Positions 22,151 to 36,879 of a DNA stretch of 64,000 nucleotides are shown in pieces. Every line of letters starts with the position of its first letter. Within the stretch, counting starts at the first letter, position 1. The notes beneath the pieces were generated by a model, which was given only the letters and a program-made list of their open reading frames with translations, searched no databases and was not told the DNA's origin. A program made the position numbers and the translations under genes. Source of the DNA: Atopsyche davidsoni (lineage: Eukaryota; Arthropoda; Insecta; Trichoptera; Hydrobiosidae); contig JAILWY010000011.1 in NCBI GenBank assembly GCA_022113835.1, forward strand, positions 1,922,001-1,986,000, given 5' to 3'.

Positions 22151-22658
22151 TTACTAATACTAGGCATATTTTTTCACATATGATTTAAAGAAACTCTCAG
22201 AAAAATATCATCGTGACTTGTGTAGGATTCGAAACCTACGTCTTCAAGCTTACATGGCCGGTGTACTGACCCTTGTACTAACGAGTCAACACTGTTAATC
22301 GAGAATTTTTAACAATCATAATCTAAGAAATTCAATGTTTTTGACGGAGAGTACTTGGTGGAATTCCATTTTTATATTTTTGAGTGAAATACTTGAGTGA
22401 TTTTTCACATGCTCGTTTTTATTTGTGACCAGATTCGCCTAACTTTCACGTTGGCATTATCAAACAGAGTTGATAAATATCATCGTGACTTGTGTAGGAT
22501 TCGAACCTACATCTCTAAGCTTACATGACCGGTATACTGACCCTTTTAGATTGGAGATGTAGGTTCGAATCCTACACAAGTCACGATGATATTATTTTGA
22601 GAGTTTCTTTAAATCGTTTTCAATGTGTGAAAAAAAATATGCCTAATCACATTAGTAA
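22151..22658. repeat. tRNA-like inverted-repeat element, copy 5 (compound)
   Basis: 508 bp bounded by TTACTAAT and ATTAGTAA. It contains a minus-strand tRNA-like module (22212-22290, including GGCCGGTGTACTGACCCTTG and the acceptor complement), an inverted copy of the 47961 repeat, and a 40-bp perfect hairpin of tRNA 3'-half sequence (22476-22515 with 22554-22593). The B box GGTTCGAATCC is intact in the hairpin arms. Confidence 0.75.
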
Positions 22659-22659
22659 G

Positions 22660-23405
22660 GTTAATTTATAATATTCATCTGAAAAATAAAATAAAAAGCA
22701 AGAAAACCGAAGAAGGGTGTATAACAAGAAACAAAAGAGCGAGCTAATGTGATCACGTGGCAGTTCAAATAAAACACGAAGGAGGCTTTGTATCTCATCC
22801 CCCGGCATGGGGGCGGGGGTGTGGACACGCGGGGAACATCACACGACCAACCCCTATCCATATATATATTCTACACTTCAGATGTTGCCTCGTTTGATAT
22901 AAACACCAGGGGATGATGGACACGCGGGGTTGAGCAAGCAGCCTGATGTCTGGAAGGACGCCATAAACTCAGTCTATTTCGGTGTGCTAGGAGCGAATGT
23001 TTTTCACACCATCATTTTACGATTTTTTAAAGTAAAACATATTTTAAAAAAATCTTTAATTGGTGTCTTTTTCTAAATTTTTATTTATATATTTTTTAAT
23101 CGGATTGTATTGACACATACAATGTTAATACGAAAACAAACTGAAACAGGCGCTTGTCCAATAATATCACTCTGTCTGCGATATAATTACTTACGTTAAT
23201 TAATTACGTTACTGTTTATTTTTTTAGTTTTATTATGTCACAAAAAATATCTCTTCAATACAAAAATGCAGTTAGTTTCCTTATTAGGTATATATATAAA
23301 AATATATGCATCAAAAATAATGTGAATAGCTAGGAGGTCACCAACATTTTAAATGTGGGCGCATTCGCCATTAAACAAAAGTGTTTGTAATTTCGTAATT
23401 ATTTG
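22660..23405. other. Intronic sequence, no gene recognised
   Basis: A small GC-richer patch near 22795-22940; ACACGCGGGG occurs twice (22824, 22920). Otherwise AT-rich with nothing recognised. Confidence 0.5.
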
Positions 23406-23409
23406 GTAA

Positions 23410-24163
23410 TAAACACGGTTTTAAATAACTCATGGTCAATAAAAAAATAATCCACCCTGTATATATTTTTATGTACAATAGTGTAAACTCGTTTCGCGAC
23501 AAGTCTTTCCCAACAAGATCTTCGAGTAAATTAATGACGTGGTTTTAAATAACTCTTTGTCAATGATATGATCATCCCCCTGTATATATATTTTTATGTA
23601 CAATAGCGTTAAACTCGTTTCGCGCAAAGTATTTCCTAACAGGATCTTCGAGTAAATAAAAAACTCAGTTTTTGGTCTTCAGTTTGACAATACCAACGTG
23701 ATAGATTTGCAAAACCGGTCACCAATACGTGTGGAAAAATCTTTCCAGAATTTTAGAAGTACTCTGACATAAATATTGATTATTTAAATAAATAACGTGG
23801 TTTTAAATTACTCATGGTAAATTATATAACTATCCACCCTGTGTATTTTTTTTATGTACAATAGCGTTAAACTCGTTTTGCGCCAAGTCTTTCCCAACAA
23901 GATCATCGAGTAAATAAATAATGTGGTTTTTCAATCACATGATCATCCATCCTGTATATATTTTTATGTACCTAATGTACAATAGCGTTAAACTCATTTC
24001 GCGCCTAGTCTTCCCAACAAGATCTTCGAGCAAATAAATAACGTGGTTTTAAATAACTCATGGTCAATCACATGATCATCCATCCTGTATATATTTTTAT
24101 GTACAATAGCGTTAAACTCGTTTCGCGCCAAGTCCTCCTAACAAGATCTTCGAGTATATAAAT
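23410..24163 (+). repeat. Tandem array, about 125-bp unit, five copies
   Basis: Units start near 23410, 23538, 23795, 23920 and 24041. Each contains GGTTTTAAATAACTC-like sequence, CACCCTGTATATATTTTTAT, GTACAATAGCGTTAAACTCG, and CCCAACAAGATCTTCGAGTA. Unit 4 is shorter at its start. A 134-bp non-repeat segment (23661-23794) interrupts the array. Confidence 0.85.
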
Positions 24164-24250
24164 ATGCAGATACGTTTGGGTCCTTCCGAGCCAGTGGCTG
24201 CGCTGGCGGCCTTTGATCAGCCCCGTCCGCGATGCGCCCCCGCCCCGAGG

Positions 24251-24380
24251 GGAGGCTGGGGGAGGCTGGGAGAGGCTGGGAGAGGCTGGGGGAGGCTGGG
24301 GGAGGCTGGGGGAGGCTGGGAGAGGCTGGGAGAGGCTGGGGGAGGCTGGGGGAGGCTGGGGGAGGCTGGGGGAGGCTGGG
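24251..24380. repeat. 10-bp G-rich minisatellite, 13 units
   Basis: Thirteen contiguous units of GGAGGCTGGG or AGAGGCTGGG. The order of first bases (g g a a g / g g a a g / g g g) shows a 50-bp higher-order period. G-runs on the plus strand could form quadruplexes. Long Gly/Trp/Arg- or Pro/Ser-rich frames across it on both strands are artefacts. Confidence 0.97.
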
Positions 24381-24459
24381 GGCGCACTGGAGCGGCGCCG
24401 CAGCCTCCTTGGGGACGCGCCCCCCTCGAGTGGTCAAATGACTGAATCGCTGGCGCGTC

Positions 24460-26265
24460 TTTTTGTTTTTGGGATCGAATCCCCAAAGATGCTGCTCTCC
24501 GAGTCGGTTTTGCGAAGGCCAAAAATATGCTTTGCAAAGTATCGCAGTAAAATCTCATCGACGGATGTTTGAAATCAAAAATATCATGGTTGTTGTATTT
24601 TATTTTCGATTTACACACAAAGCATGCAATATAACCAAATATGTTTATTTATAGTGATTTTGAAATCTAGAGATCATGGTGTATAGCTCAAATAAGAAAA
24701 AAAAGGTGTCATGCTCATCACCGCAATTTTTAAAAAATATTATTTATTTTATATACTATGAGCTTTTAAGATTTGTGTTTATTAAAATATTAATGTTTTT
24801 CAATTTATATTTGTTTGTCTTGCATTTAACACATAGTCTTTTTTAATACATTTACTTTTGATTAGTGAATCTGTAAAACACATTTTGCGGTATACGATAA
24901 TGCTATGTAAACGATGTTTTTTAGTGACACACTGTACATTAAGATATTTATATATATTTGATAAAAGCTTTGGGTAAGAATCTAGTACAAATATTAAAAA
25001 CTGTATCAACGAAGTAAGTGTATTATCATATGCAGTGATTGGCGTATTTGATGGATATACAGGGTGTTTTTTATAGAGGTATAGAACTTTAAGTTGGCAA
25101 CACTGTTTTAACTGGCGGCCATTTTGTCATCTGTTAAGGGATTTGGGTTTAGTTTGGTTTGGCATTTCAACATGAATAGACTGATGCCTGAACAAGACTA
25201 TATATAATACACTGTGCGTTTGGATATTTATAATTTATTTTTTGTATTATTTTATGTTGATAAAGCTTTGACTAATGATTTAGTACTAACCTAACCTATC
25301 CAGGAAATTGTATTAACACAATTGTATCAAAACATTTGAACAGTGATGAGTGTATTATGATACACAGTGATTGACGCATCTAGCGCACTGTGCGGCTAGG
25401 GCGAAGGGCAAACACGGGGACAAAAGCGTCGGTAAATAGCATACCGCCACTTCTCAAGGGGTATTGTTACAAAATCAACCCCGGGGGAGGAAGAGGCTGT
25501 TTGCTCGCGACAAATATAACAGCAGATTCGGGGGTCTGATTGTCTATTTAAATATATCCAGTTTTTTTTTATTTTTTGTATAATTATTTCTAGAAAAATA
25601 CCAGGAGTTAAGCGATCGACTGTAGTACAAATAATATTAGCATGGTGACTCCCAGAACAGCTGATCATTTGAAAACAACACTTGTTACTTCGCTCGGCTA
25701 GAGTGACCACGTATTTATTGTATTTTTGGAAAAATATTATTTTATATGATACAAGGATGAAATGTCTGTAAAAAGCCTGGAATCACTCTGTATAAACATA
25801 TTTATAATTTTATTTTTAAATCCTACCTGACTAAGGTAGTGTGGATTAAGGAGCTGCAAAAAAAAAGTGCTTTGAAGTCCGCGGTCTTAAGCCACTGTGT
25901 TGGGCATTGTTTGGCCACTTGATGCATTATGCCGTCGCAGCCGTGTCGAGATAATCTCGGCTGTGAGTACAGCGAGACCCATTGTCGGGCCATAGAGACC
26001 CGTTCGACTGCGAGCAACGGTTCAGGCTGGGCAAATAACCCGCGGGAGATGATTTTAAACTAGGCTAGGAGCGCAACTGGATGAAAATTATTTATAATAT
26101 AGTATTATTTAAAAAATAAAAAATAAGATTTACATTAAAGCTATCGCGAGCGCTGTATCCAATTCAACTATAAAGACTGTAATTGAGCTATATTTTAATC
26201 CTAATATCTAAATGTATAATATACCCACGTATCTGTTTACTAGATTAACTAGACTGTTTAATGAA
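24460..26265. other. Intronic sequence with one Tc1-like fragment
   Basis: No host gene recognised. Two diverged copies of a segment (CACTGTACATT-GATATTTAT to AGTGATTGGCGTAT) lie at about 24927-25051 and 25206-25379, on either side of the fragment at 25056-25200. Confidence 0.45.
25056..25200 (+). mobile_element. Tc1/mariner-type 5' end fragment
   Basis: Starts ATACAGGGTGTTTTTTATAG, then GAACTTTAAGTTGGCAACAC, and leads into a short ATG frame (MNRLMPEQDY). The layout, terminal repeat followed by a transposase start, matches insect Tc1/mariner elements. The rest is missing. Confidence 0.45.
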
Positions 26266-26269
26266 AATA

Positions 26270-26440
26270 TTTATTATTGATTTTTTTTTGTGAAGACCGA
26301 TTTTGCCTGTACAGGTTTTTTTGTTTGAATGATTAAATGCATTTTTCAAATGTATTGAAAATATAAAATATTTTTCTAAGAGTTTCTTTAATCAATTTTC
26401 AATATTTGAAAAAATGTACTCAATCATTATCAATCGAAAA
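26270..26440 (+). repeat. Interspersed repeat, second copy at 34314-34510
   Basis: See the copy between the T-box exons. Shared blocks: TTGTGAAGAC, GATTTTGCCTGTACAGGTTT, ATATTTTTCTAAGAGTTTC, ACTCAATCATTATCAA. Confidence 0.5.
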
Positions 26441-26444
26441 TATT

Positions 26445-28160
26445 TATATTGAAGATGCCTCAATATATTTCTTTATTATTTATAATATATAATTTTAGTC
26501 GTTAACAAGAAATCCGATATCGTTTAATATTAAAATTACAAGTCATTAGTTAAGCCAGAATTAAGTCAACCATGTCTTTAAGATGCTTGCTATGGCAAAG
26601 TTATAAGTTGCTCAAATCAAGCATGTAATATTAGCACACATTATTTTATGCTAAATAATTAATGTTTTTCAAGTTAATTGAGATTAATATTAGTTTTTGA
26701 GTTATCCAGAGCTGCGGCGAGTCTAGTATACCCCCATACACTCAGAACTCCCACACAAAGTATCACTAATAGAATTAGCTCCCTGGATAGATGTGCCCCT
26801 ACAATGGAGGGAGAACCCACGCATGGAGGACCACAGCCCGAGGAGATAGTGCAGAATAATGGAGAATCGTACAAGAATGGAGGTCGTGCACAAATAAAGA
26901 CACAGTTTCGGGTTTTTGCCTAATTTTGCGGTCTATGCGTCGCCTGGCGTGGGAGCGCGGGTCTAGATTTCAGGATAGCATTTTTTTCAAGAGTAATTGC
27001 GGATTTTAAAGGTTTGAGCAAGTGTGTGTGTGTTGGTTTTTGCGTGGTTTTAAATTATTTCCCCCATGAGAAGATGGCTGCTTTTATGAATTGAAGAATT
27101 TACCCAATTAGATTTCAATCAGGGAATCTCTTCAAGTTTGTGCTTTATTCTTTGATTTACGATGATTTCTTTTAATTGTGACACCAAGCAGTTTAAGCTA
27201 TGCAATTAACTAAAATATAATTATTTATGAAATAATTTTTTAGATTAAGATAAAGTTTAAATTTTTGTGTTTATTAAATTTCTGCAAACTGTACACTGAA
27301 TCGGTTTTTCGACACCGTCAGTCTGCGGTCACCAGACCAAGACGGTTTCCGACACCCTGGCTGGTCCTCTGTTACTTCAATGTCCTTAATTCCACATATA
27401 GTCCTGAAATGGACATTTAAGGAATACTACTGAAATCCGCCCTTGGTATTTTTTCCCCTAAATCAAGCTCATATGATGGTTACTGGCTGATAACGAAGCT
27501 TCTGAAAGGCTTCGAATGCAGGTGATGTGATAAGATTTTTCAGTTGCCGTAAAGTAATAAATTGCCTCTAAATTAAAATAAGAAAAACCTTTTTAAATAA
27601 CCCTTCTGTAATGCAGGCTTATTAGTGATTTCTTTATATATATATATATATATATATAAAATAAAAAAAACTTTATGACAAATGCAAAAGACGTGTCATT
27701 CCTTCGGCCTTCTACGTCTTAAGAAGTACGTAGAAAATACGATGTATTCTCATATTGCATTAACATCTTGTTACGTCATTAAAAAAATAAACAATTAGAA
27801 AGCAGAGGTATAAAATTAAAAAGAGCGTGTAATAACATTATCTCGTAATTGCTTCATGTGAACATATGCTGGAGACGTATTAAAAATATATAGTAGCGTA
27901 ATTCCACCTTCGGTAGTCGGACTCCGTCTACTTACCCATTGTACGTCGTATGCTGGCATGTAATTTACTATAACTGCCCGTGAGAACAAAGACGCACATC
28001 TTTTGTAAACACGGTGTATTTCTGTAAATCTCAAGTAATACGCCTTGAACACTCACAGGGTGACCGGGAACGCGTGCACGTTTAATAATTTTTACAATGT
28101 TGCAAACTGGGTTTTTATATGTTGACTAATTGAACACTTCACGAACAATACGCTTTATGA
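26445..28160. other. Intronic sequence, no gene recognised
   Basis: Includes a (TA)n run at 27638-27658. Open frames here lack any recognisable domain. Confidence 0.45.
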
Positions 28161-28164
28161 GTTT

Positions 28165-28790
28165 TTCGGGTGGGACGTATATATACGTCCAACGTAAACA
28201 ATATCGGTAACGGGTAGGACGTATTGATACGTCCTCGACATTTGTTGTGCCCTGGAACAGGCAGGACGTATATTTCCGAATAACAAAAGTATGTAGTCAT
28301 CCATACATGTCTCGACATGAATTTAAGACACGAAAAGAATCAGTATCATTTCGCAATTAAGAGTGGTGGATGCGTTCTTACACTTACCTACCTATTACTT
28401 ATATTATTTATATCTCCAACCTTTTTATTTTGGAATACATTTTTAAGAGTATCCATTAAAATGAATGAAAGCTATATCAGCGATGACAAAATCAACGTAC
28501 CGGCAGGTAGAAAAAGGAGACGTATCATGAGTTCGTCATCTGACAGTAATTTTGACTACGACACGGAATCGAGCGAAGCTAAGAATGAAGATAGTGAAAA
28601 AGTTTGCTTTATATATAAATATACGATGAAATATACAATTCATAGTTGTTTCGTTTATTTTACGCATAAATAAAAAAAATACTAATATGAAATTACGCCC
28701 TCCGGGCGTGACGTACTGACACGTCCTAGTGAAAGATTACGCGCTCGTTGTATGTTGCACAGTTAAAAAGGGAACTCCCCGGTTAACAGG
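28165..28790 (+). mobile_element. piggyBac-type remnant with palindromic subterminal repeats
   Basis: Near the left, GGACGTATATATACGTCC (about 28172) and GGACGTATTGATACGTCC (about 28217) are 18-bp palindromes, followed by a partial copy (GGACGTATATTTCC). On the right a related TGACGTACTGACACGTCC lies near 28711. The right end, reverse strand, reads CCTGTTAACCGGGGAGTTCC and abuts TTAA at 28791-28794. A matching left end is not clear (a weak candidate is CAGGGTGACCGGGAACGCG near 28056). Confidence 0.6.
28461..28673 (+). pseudogene. piggyBac transposase-like N-terminal fragment
   Basis: An ATG frame reading MNESYISDDKINVPAGRKRR then MSSSSDSNFDYDTESSEAKN: an acidic, Ser-rich head with a short basic patch, as found at the start of piggyBac-family transposases. 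The frame then runs into AT-rich sequence and stops at 28673, about 120 bp before the element's right end. The catalytic DDD domain is absent. Assignment rests on the composition, the adjacent TTAA end and the palindromic subterminal repeats. Confidence 0.5.
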
Positions 28791-28839
28791 TTAATATAGA
28801 GTGCGTTATTTATCATAAAAACAGTAGAAAATTTAAGGT

Positions 28840-29480
28840 AGTTCAAATTTGTTGGTCGGTTGTGTCGGAGCGCGTGTAGGCGGCTGTGAGCGCAGGGCAG
28901 GGACACTGGGACCACCCTGTAGCCGCTCTCCCTCGCGTGGAGATAACAGAACGCTCGGGCGATAAGCACAGTGTGTTCAGAAAGGCTCTAATCGCCCGTT
29001 GCTCCGCAAATTGGCCGTAATGTCATGGCCGCACGCGCCCCGCCATCTTGCATGACCGCGACACGAGAACAATTCAATCACCAATGCGAGAAATTCAGAG
29101 AAATCCGGACGCAATTCTATTCAATGCCTCAACTTGCACAAGAGAGGTTTTTATCCAGAGAGAGAGATTGTTCAAACTTTATGCATATATATACGCTTAT
29201 ATGGCGTTCTAGAAAAGCCGGGGATGATCAGTACCAGCTGTGATCTATTTTCATCCCCCTAGGCAGGATCCGAGCGACATTGCTCGGGTCCTGGCGAACA
29301 ATCGAGGGTTGCAATTTTTTGGGCAGAGCCCCATCAGGGGCAGTCAGGCGTGGCGGGAGCTCGAGCCCGAGTCTTTTGTGCGGAGCCCCTCTCGTCCTCC
29401 CGCGACGAAGGCCTCCTTCTTGGGGTTGCCAAATGGGGCGTGTGGTCTTTCGGAGGCGGTCTACTGTTAAACGCTGTTAT
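28840..29480. other. GC-richer island
   Basis: Two GC-rich patches (28855-28960 and 29015-29470), the second with CGCCCCGCCATCTTGC (YY1/Pho core). Frames of 60-90 codons here have no recognised domain. Possibly regulatory. Confidence 0.3.
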
Positions 29481-29499
29481 CTTCGCATGGCTATTTTAG

Positions 29500-30165
29500 T
29501 GGATTCGTGTAATTCAATAGAAAATTATTTTTGTTTTTTTTAAAGTACACACATTTTTATCAGTTTTCTAATCTCAGATAAGACTCCACCTGTGCTTAAA
29601 GATTACGATTTTTGCAGTTTGCAGTTTCAGTCTAAAGAAGCTCGTTAATAAACCTAACCTATAATTATTTTGACGTAGCTATTATATAAAATATTTTTTG
29701 CTCTTGTGAGGGTTGTATACAAAAATCTTTATAAAATAAGATGTCCATTCACGTCTGCTCACACGCATCACCTGAAGAGAATTGCACAAAGTGGGCCCTT
29801 TACGGGCGGATTAGCCCGAGCAGGCCCTCGTAAGGCGACTCGGTGTACCGAGGTTGTGCATCTCTCCCCGGGAGCCCTCGACCCGGACCTCGTGTCTATC
29901 GTACTCATCACCATCTTTATCTCTATTATTATGGCTTACTACTTTTTGGATCTGTGGTAATAAACCTTTTTATATCTATCACCCACTTTTGTATCATAAT
30001 TTGTAGATAAATTTTATGACCGGTTTCGCAGTGACTTAGTTTAGAGCAACTGGAAATTATAATGAAGGTTTTAATCAATGAAATAGTAAACGTAGTTGCA
30101 GAGAAAATTTGAATCGCCTATCAGTAGGCGGTAGAAAGCATGTTGACTATCCCTGGCTTATATAT
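29500..30165. other. Intronic sequence, unassigned GC-rich patch
   Basis: 29795-29905 is GC-rich (GGGCCCTTTACGGGCGGATT, CTCTCCCCGGGAGCCCTCGA) and looks like part of a mobile element, but I cannot place it in a family. The rest is AT-rich. Confidence 0.35.
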
Positions 30166-30169
30166 ATAT

Positions 30170-30490
30170 ACTAGCAATGTAGCCCGTCATAAAATGACGT
30201 ATTTGATGAACGATGCGTCTAAAATTTGTTTTTTTTGTAAAAGTTCTAAATTTGAAATTCTCACGGTGAAGAACTGAATCATATAATTCGTACATATTGA
30301 AATTCGCTAAAGCATATTTTAAAGTTTATGAATGAAAATATTATCCTATCGTCTTGAAATTCGGCACATAGCTGCGGAAAAATTTACTTAACTTATGTGC
30401 AAAAAATCAGCGTTGTATCTTTTAAGATATTCTATACAGAACGGAAAAACGAAACATACACACATACAAACATACAAACATACAAACACA
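30170..30490 (+). repeat. Interspersed repeat, inverted copy at 43930-44370
   Basis: Starts ACTAGCAATGTAGCCCGTCA with a short ATGACG hairpin. It shares GTACATATTGAAATTCG-like, CGTCTTGAAATTCGGCACAT, AGCTGCGGAAAAA and GCGTTGTATCTTTTAAGATA with the other copy. Non-coding; class unknown. Confidence 0.55.
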
Positions 30491-31052
30491 CAATGGCTAT
30501 TATTATAGTAGATTGTATTTTAAAAAAACAACAACATCTTTTACTTTCATTTTACAACATTTTATGTATTTTCAACGGGTGAAATTAAAAGAGATCTACA
30601 ATTGAAAAAATATATATCTCTTGTACCCTCCATTTTTTCCCTTATTTTAGTAGCTTTTAGTATTTTTCTACCTGAAAAAAATGGCCACCGCCGCTCTGCG
30701 GGTGTCCCCCTGTAGTATTTGTTGTAATGTAGAGGATGTCCTGAACACAATGAACTAACTGAATTATCGGTTGGTTTAGGAGACACCCTGTTAAAAAGAT
30801 ACGTTCCGAACAATGGATTTTTTATCACCACAGTGATGCCGAAATGAGATAATTGTAGATGGCTGCGTAGATTTGTATTAATTAAACATATTTCAATGTA
30901 ACATAAAATTAGAAAAAATCAATATATACAATGTGATTTATATAAATTTTTTTCGTAAAATATTTTTTGACATGCACGGATAAAACACAACAGTAAAATT
31001 ACAAATACAGCGTGCCTCGCACGACGCAAAACTTAACCTAGTACTAATACTA

Positions 31053-35253
<4,201 letters not shown>

Positions 35254-35367
35254 CTGTTGTGGAACTTATACCGATAGTCGTCCGCAGCCACGATGTCCAG
35301 CAGCAGGATGTACTTGGCCTTGGCGTCCAGCCCGGACACCCTGAACTTCATTTGGGGGAACATTTGC
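35254..35367 (-). CDS. bi: T-box exon, version A (Tbx2/3-class, optomotor-blind-like)
   Basis: Internal exon of a T-box transcription factor, a nuclear DNA-binding regulator. Seen: on the minus strand an acceptor (TTTCCAG) at 35368 and a donor (CAG|GTACAG) at 35253 bound 114 bp. One base completes a split codon, then come 37 codons and two bases of the next split codon (AG). The peptide starts [12 protein letters not shown], continues [18 protein letters not shown] and ends YRYKFHN, which is T-box core from the MFP strand to the KFHN segment. From family knowledge this wording fits the Tbx2/3 (omb/bifid) class, and I recall it as the fly-like version. Joining to the exon at 31092 restores N-S-R-W in frame. 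A second exon with the same length and phases lies 1.1 kb downstream at 34017, so the two are probably alternatives. The polypyrimidine tract before the acceptor is weak and acceptor-like copies lie just upstream. Exons for the start of the T-box were not found. Confidence 0.93.
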
Positions 35368-35492
35368 CTGGAAACACATACACGCGTCATGGACCACACT
35401 GGGGCAAGCTCGAAGTTTGCCTGAAAAACACTCACGCTGGAGTACCCCGGAACAGGCTAGACGCAGCCTGAAAATTTATACACGTGCCATGG
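35361..35492 (-). repeat. Triplicated acceptor-proximal sequence next to T-box exon A
   Basis: Three imperfect direct copies with a period of about 51 bp start near 35361, 35413 and 35464. Each carries GCCTG followed by A-rich sequence and ACACGC/CACG; the first and third also share CATGGA. On the minus strand each reads as pyrimidine-rich sequence ending in CAG|GC. The copy nearest the exon contains the real acceptor; the other two are acceptor-like decoys. Confidence 0.55.
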
Positions 35493-36870
35493 ATAATTTT
35501 GAAAAAAAAAACCTTCACATTTGCTTGGGAATTGTATATTCTTAACCCCTAAAAAAATAAACTCTTTGATTTCAACATTTCACAAGTAAAAATATTTTTG
35601 TGCTCATATTGTGTGATTTTTTTTATCAAACGTTAAAAATGTTATTAAGATTGTGTGGAAGACTTACATTAAGGCGTATAAATATATGCAAAAATAATTA
35701 TTTCACAAATGTTCTTTTCAGAATAGACGTGTAGGTCAGACGCGAGCCAATGTTACAAAGGTCACCTCAGAGCTTCTGGTTTTATTTTCATCGCTTTATT
35801 TTTATCTGTGTTTTATTTAGTAACTAAGCAAAGATAATATTTGCATTTGTTATCACTAAAATAAAAAACCAGATATTTGCATAGAACACCCTGTATATAC
35901 GATTTTTTAACGTTATCCTTACCAAGCAATGTTATAATACTCAATAAATTGCACGTATTTATATCCTATTTTTTTTGTTCGTAGTAAATTTTCAAGATAG
36001 TATATTTTTGTCAGAATTACAACCTAACCTAACCTTTGTCCAGACACGTATATTTCCAATAAATAAATTTATCATTCACAAATACACCATCTTTATTAAA
36101 TCGATAGTCTTGAGATAAAAATATGTAACCCACAAAATAATGTATGAATAATTATATTATAAAAATTATAAATACCCAGGTGTATTTTTTATTGCATTGA
36201 TTTTGTGAGTTAAATTGTTTTACCTTAGCGTCTGTATTTATATATGATTGAGATTCGAACCCAAACATTATTACAATATAATAGAAAAGAATCTGAAAAA
36301 AAACATATCAAAATAAAAATATACTCATTGAAAAAAAATAACAATGCCCAATCTAGTCAGCTGTGAATATTTTTAATATTAATATGATTATGGCCTTTAA
36401 AAAGCAAAATAACATAATCAATAAACCGTGTTTTTCTTGTTAAATGTTCTGACGCTTCAAATGCGATATCGGGGCCGTCTTCAAGGATATTCAAAATTCT
36501 CAAAGTCATCTTCAGTACCGAAGCAGAGACGTCGCAACATTTAACAAGAAAATAAAAAAATGAGTATGAATAAAAACAGCGGCCTACAAAAACACTTTAT
36601 TGTGTAGTAATGTGTATGCAATATTTTATGTAATCGAAAACACGTGAAACGACGAACTTTTTGATCATTTGGAATAATGGATACTCGAGTAGAAAGCTAG
36701 TTAAAGCGGCTAATTATTGTTTGATTTAGTATTTTTTAAATGTCTACCTTGTGTGTGAATACGCGCGGTATTTTGTGTCCGTGATGGTATTTTTTTTTTT
36801 AAATTCCCTACAAATGAACAGATCACAATCGAGTAACAGAATTATCCGAATTCCTCCTTAGCCGATGACC
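35493..36870. other. Upstream intron of the T-box gene, no exon recognised
   Basis: AT-rich. Contains CACCCTGTATATA near 35888 and a TTAGG-like run near 36022. No T-box or other coding exon seen. Confidence 0.5.
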
Positions 36871-36879
36871 CGGCGCGGT

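Noticed and set aside
22485..22584. Functional tRNA or tRNA pair.
   Set aside because: Only 3'-half sequence is present in both arms of a hairpin; no complete cloverleaf.
23410..24163. CRISPR-like array (regular repeats).
   Set aside because: Eukaryotic context, about 125-bp repeats without unique short spacers; ordinary tandem repeat.
24138..24618. Several long overlapping frames on both strands (Gly/Trp/Glu-rich or Pro/Ser-rich).
   Set aside because: They are produced by the 10-bp minisatellite, which leaves all frames open. Not protein-coding evidence.
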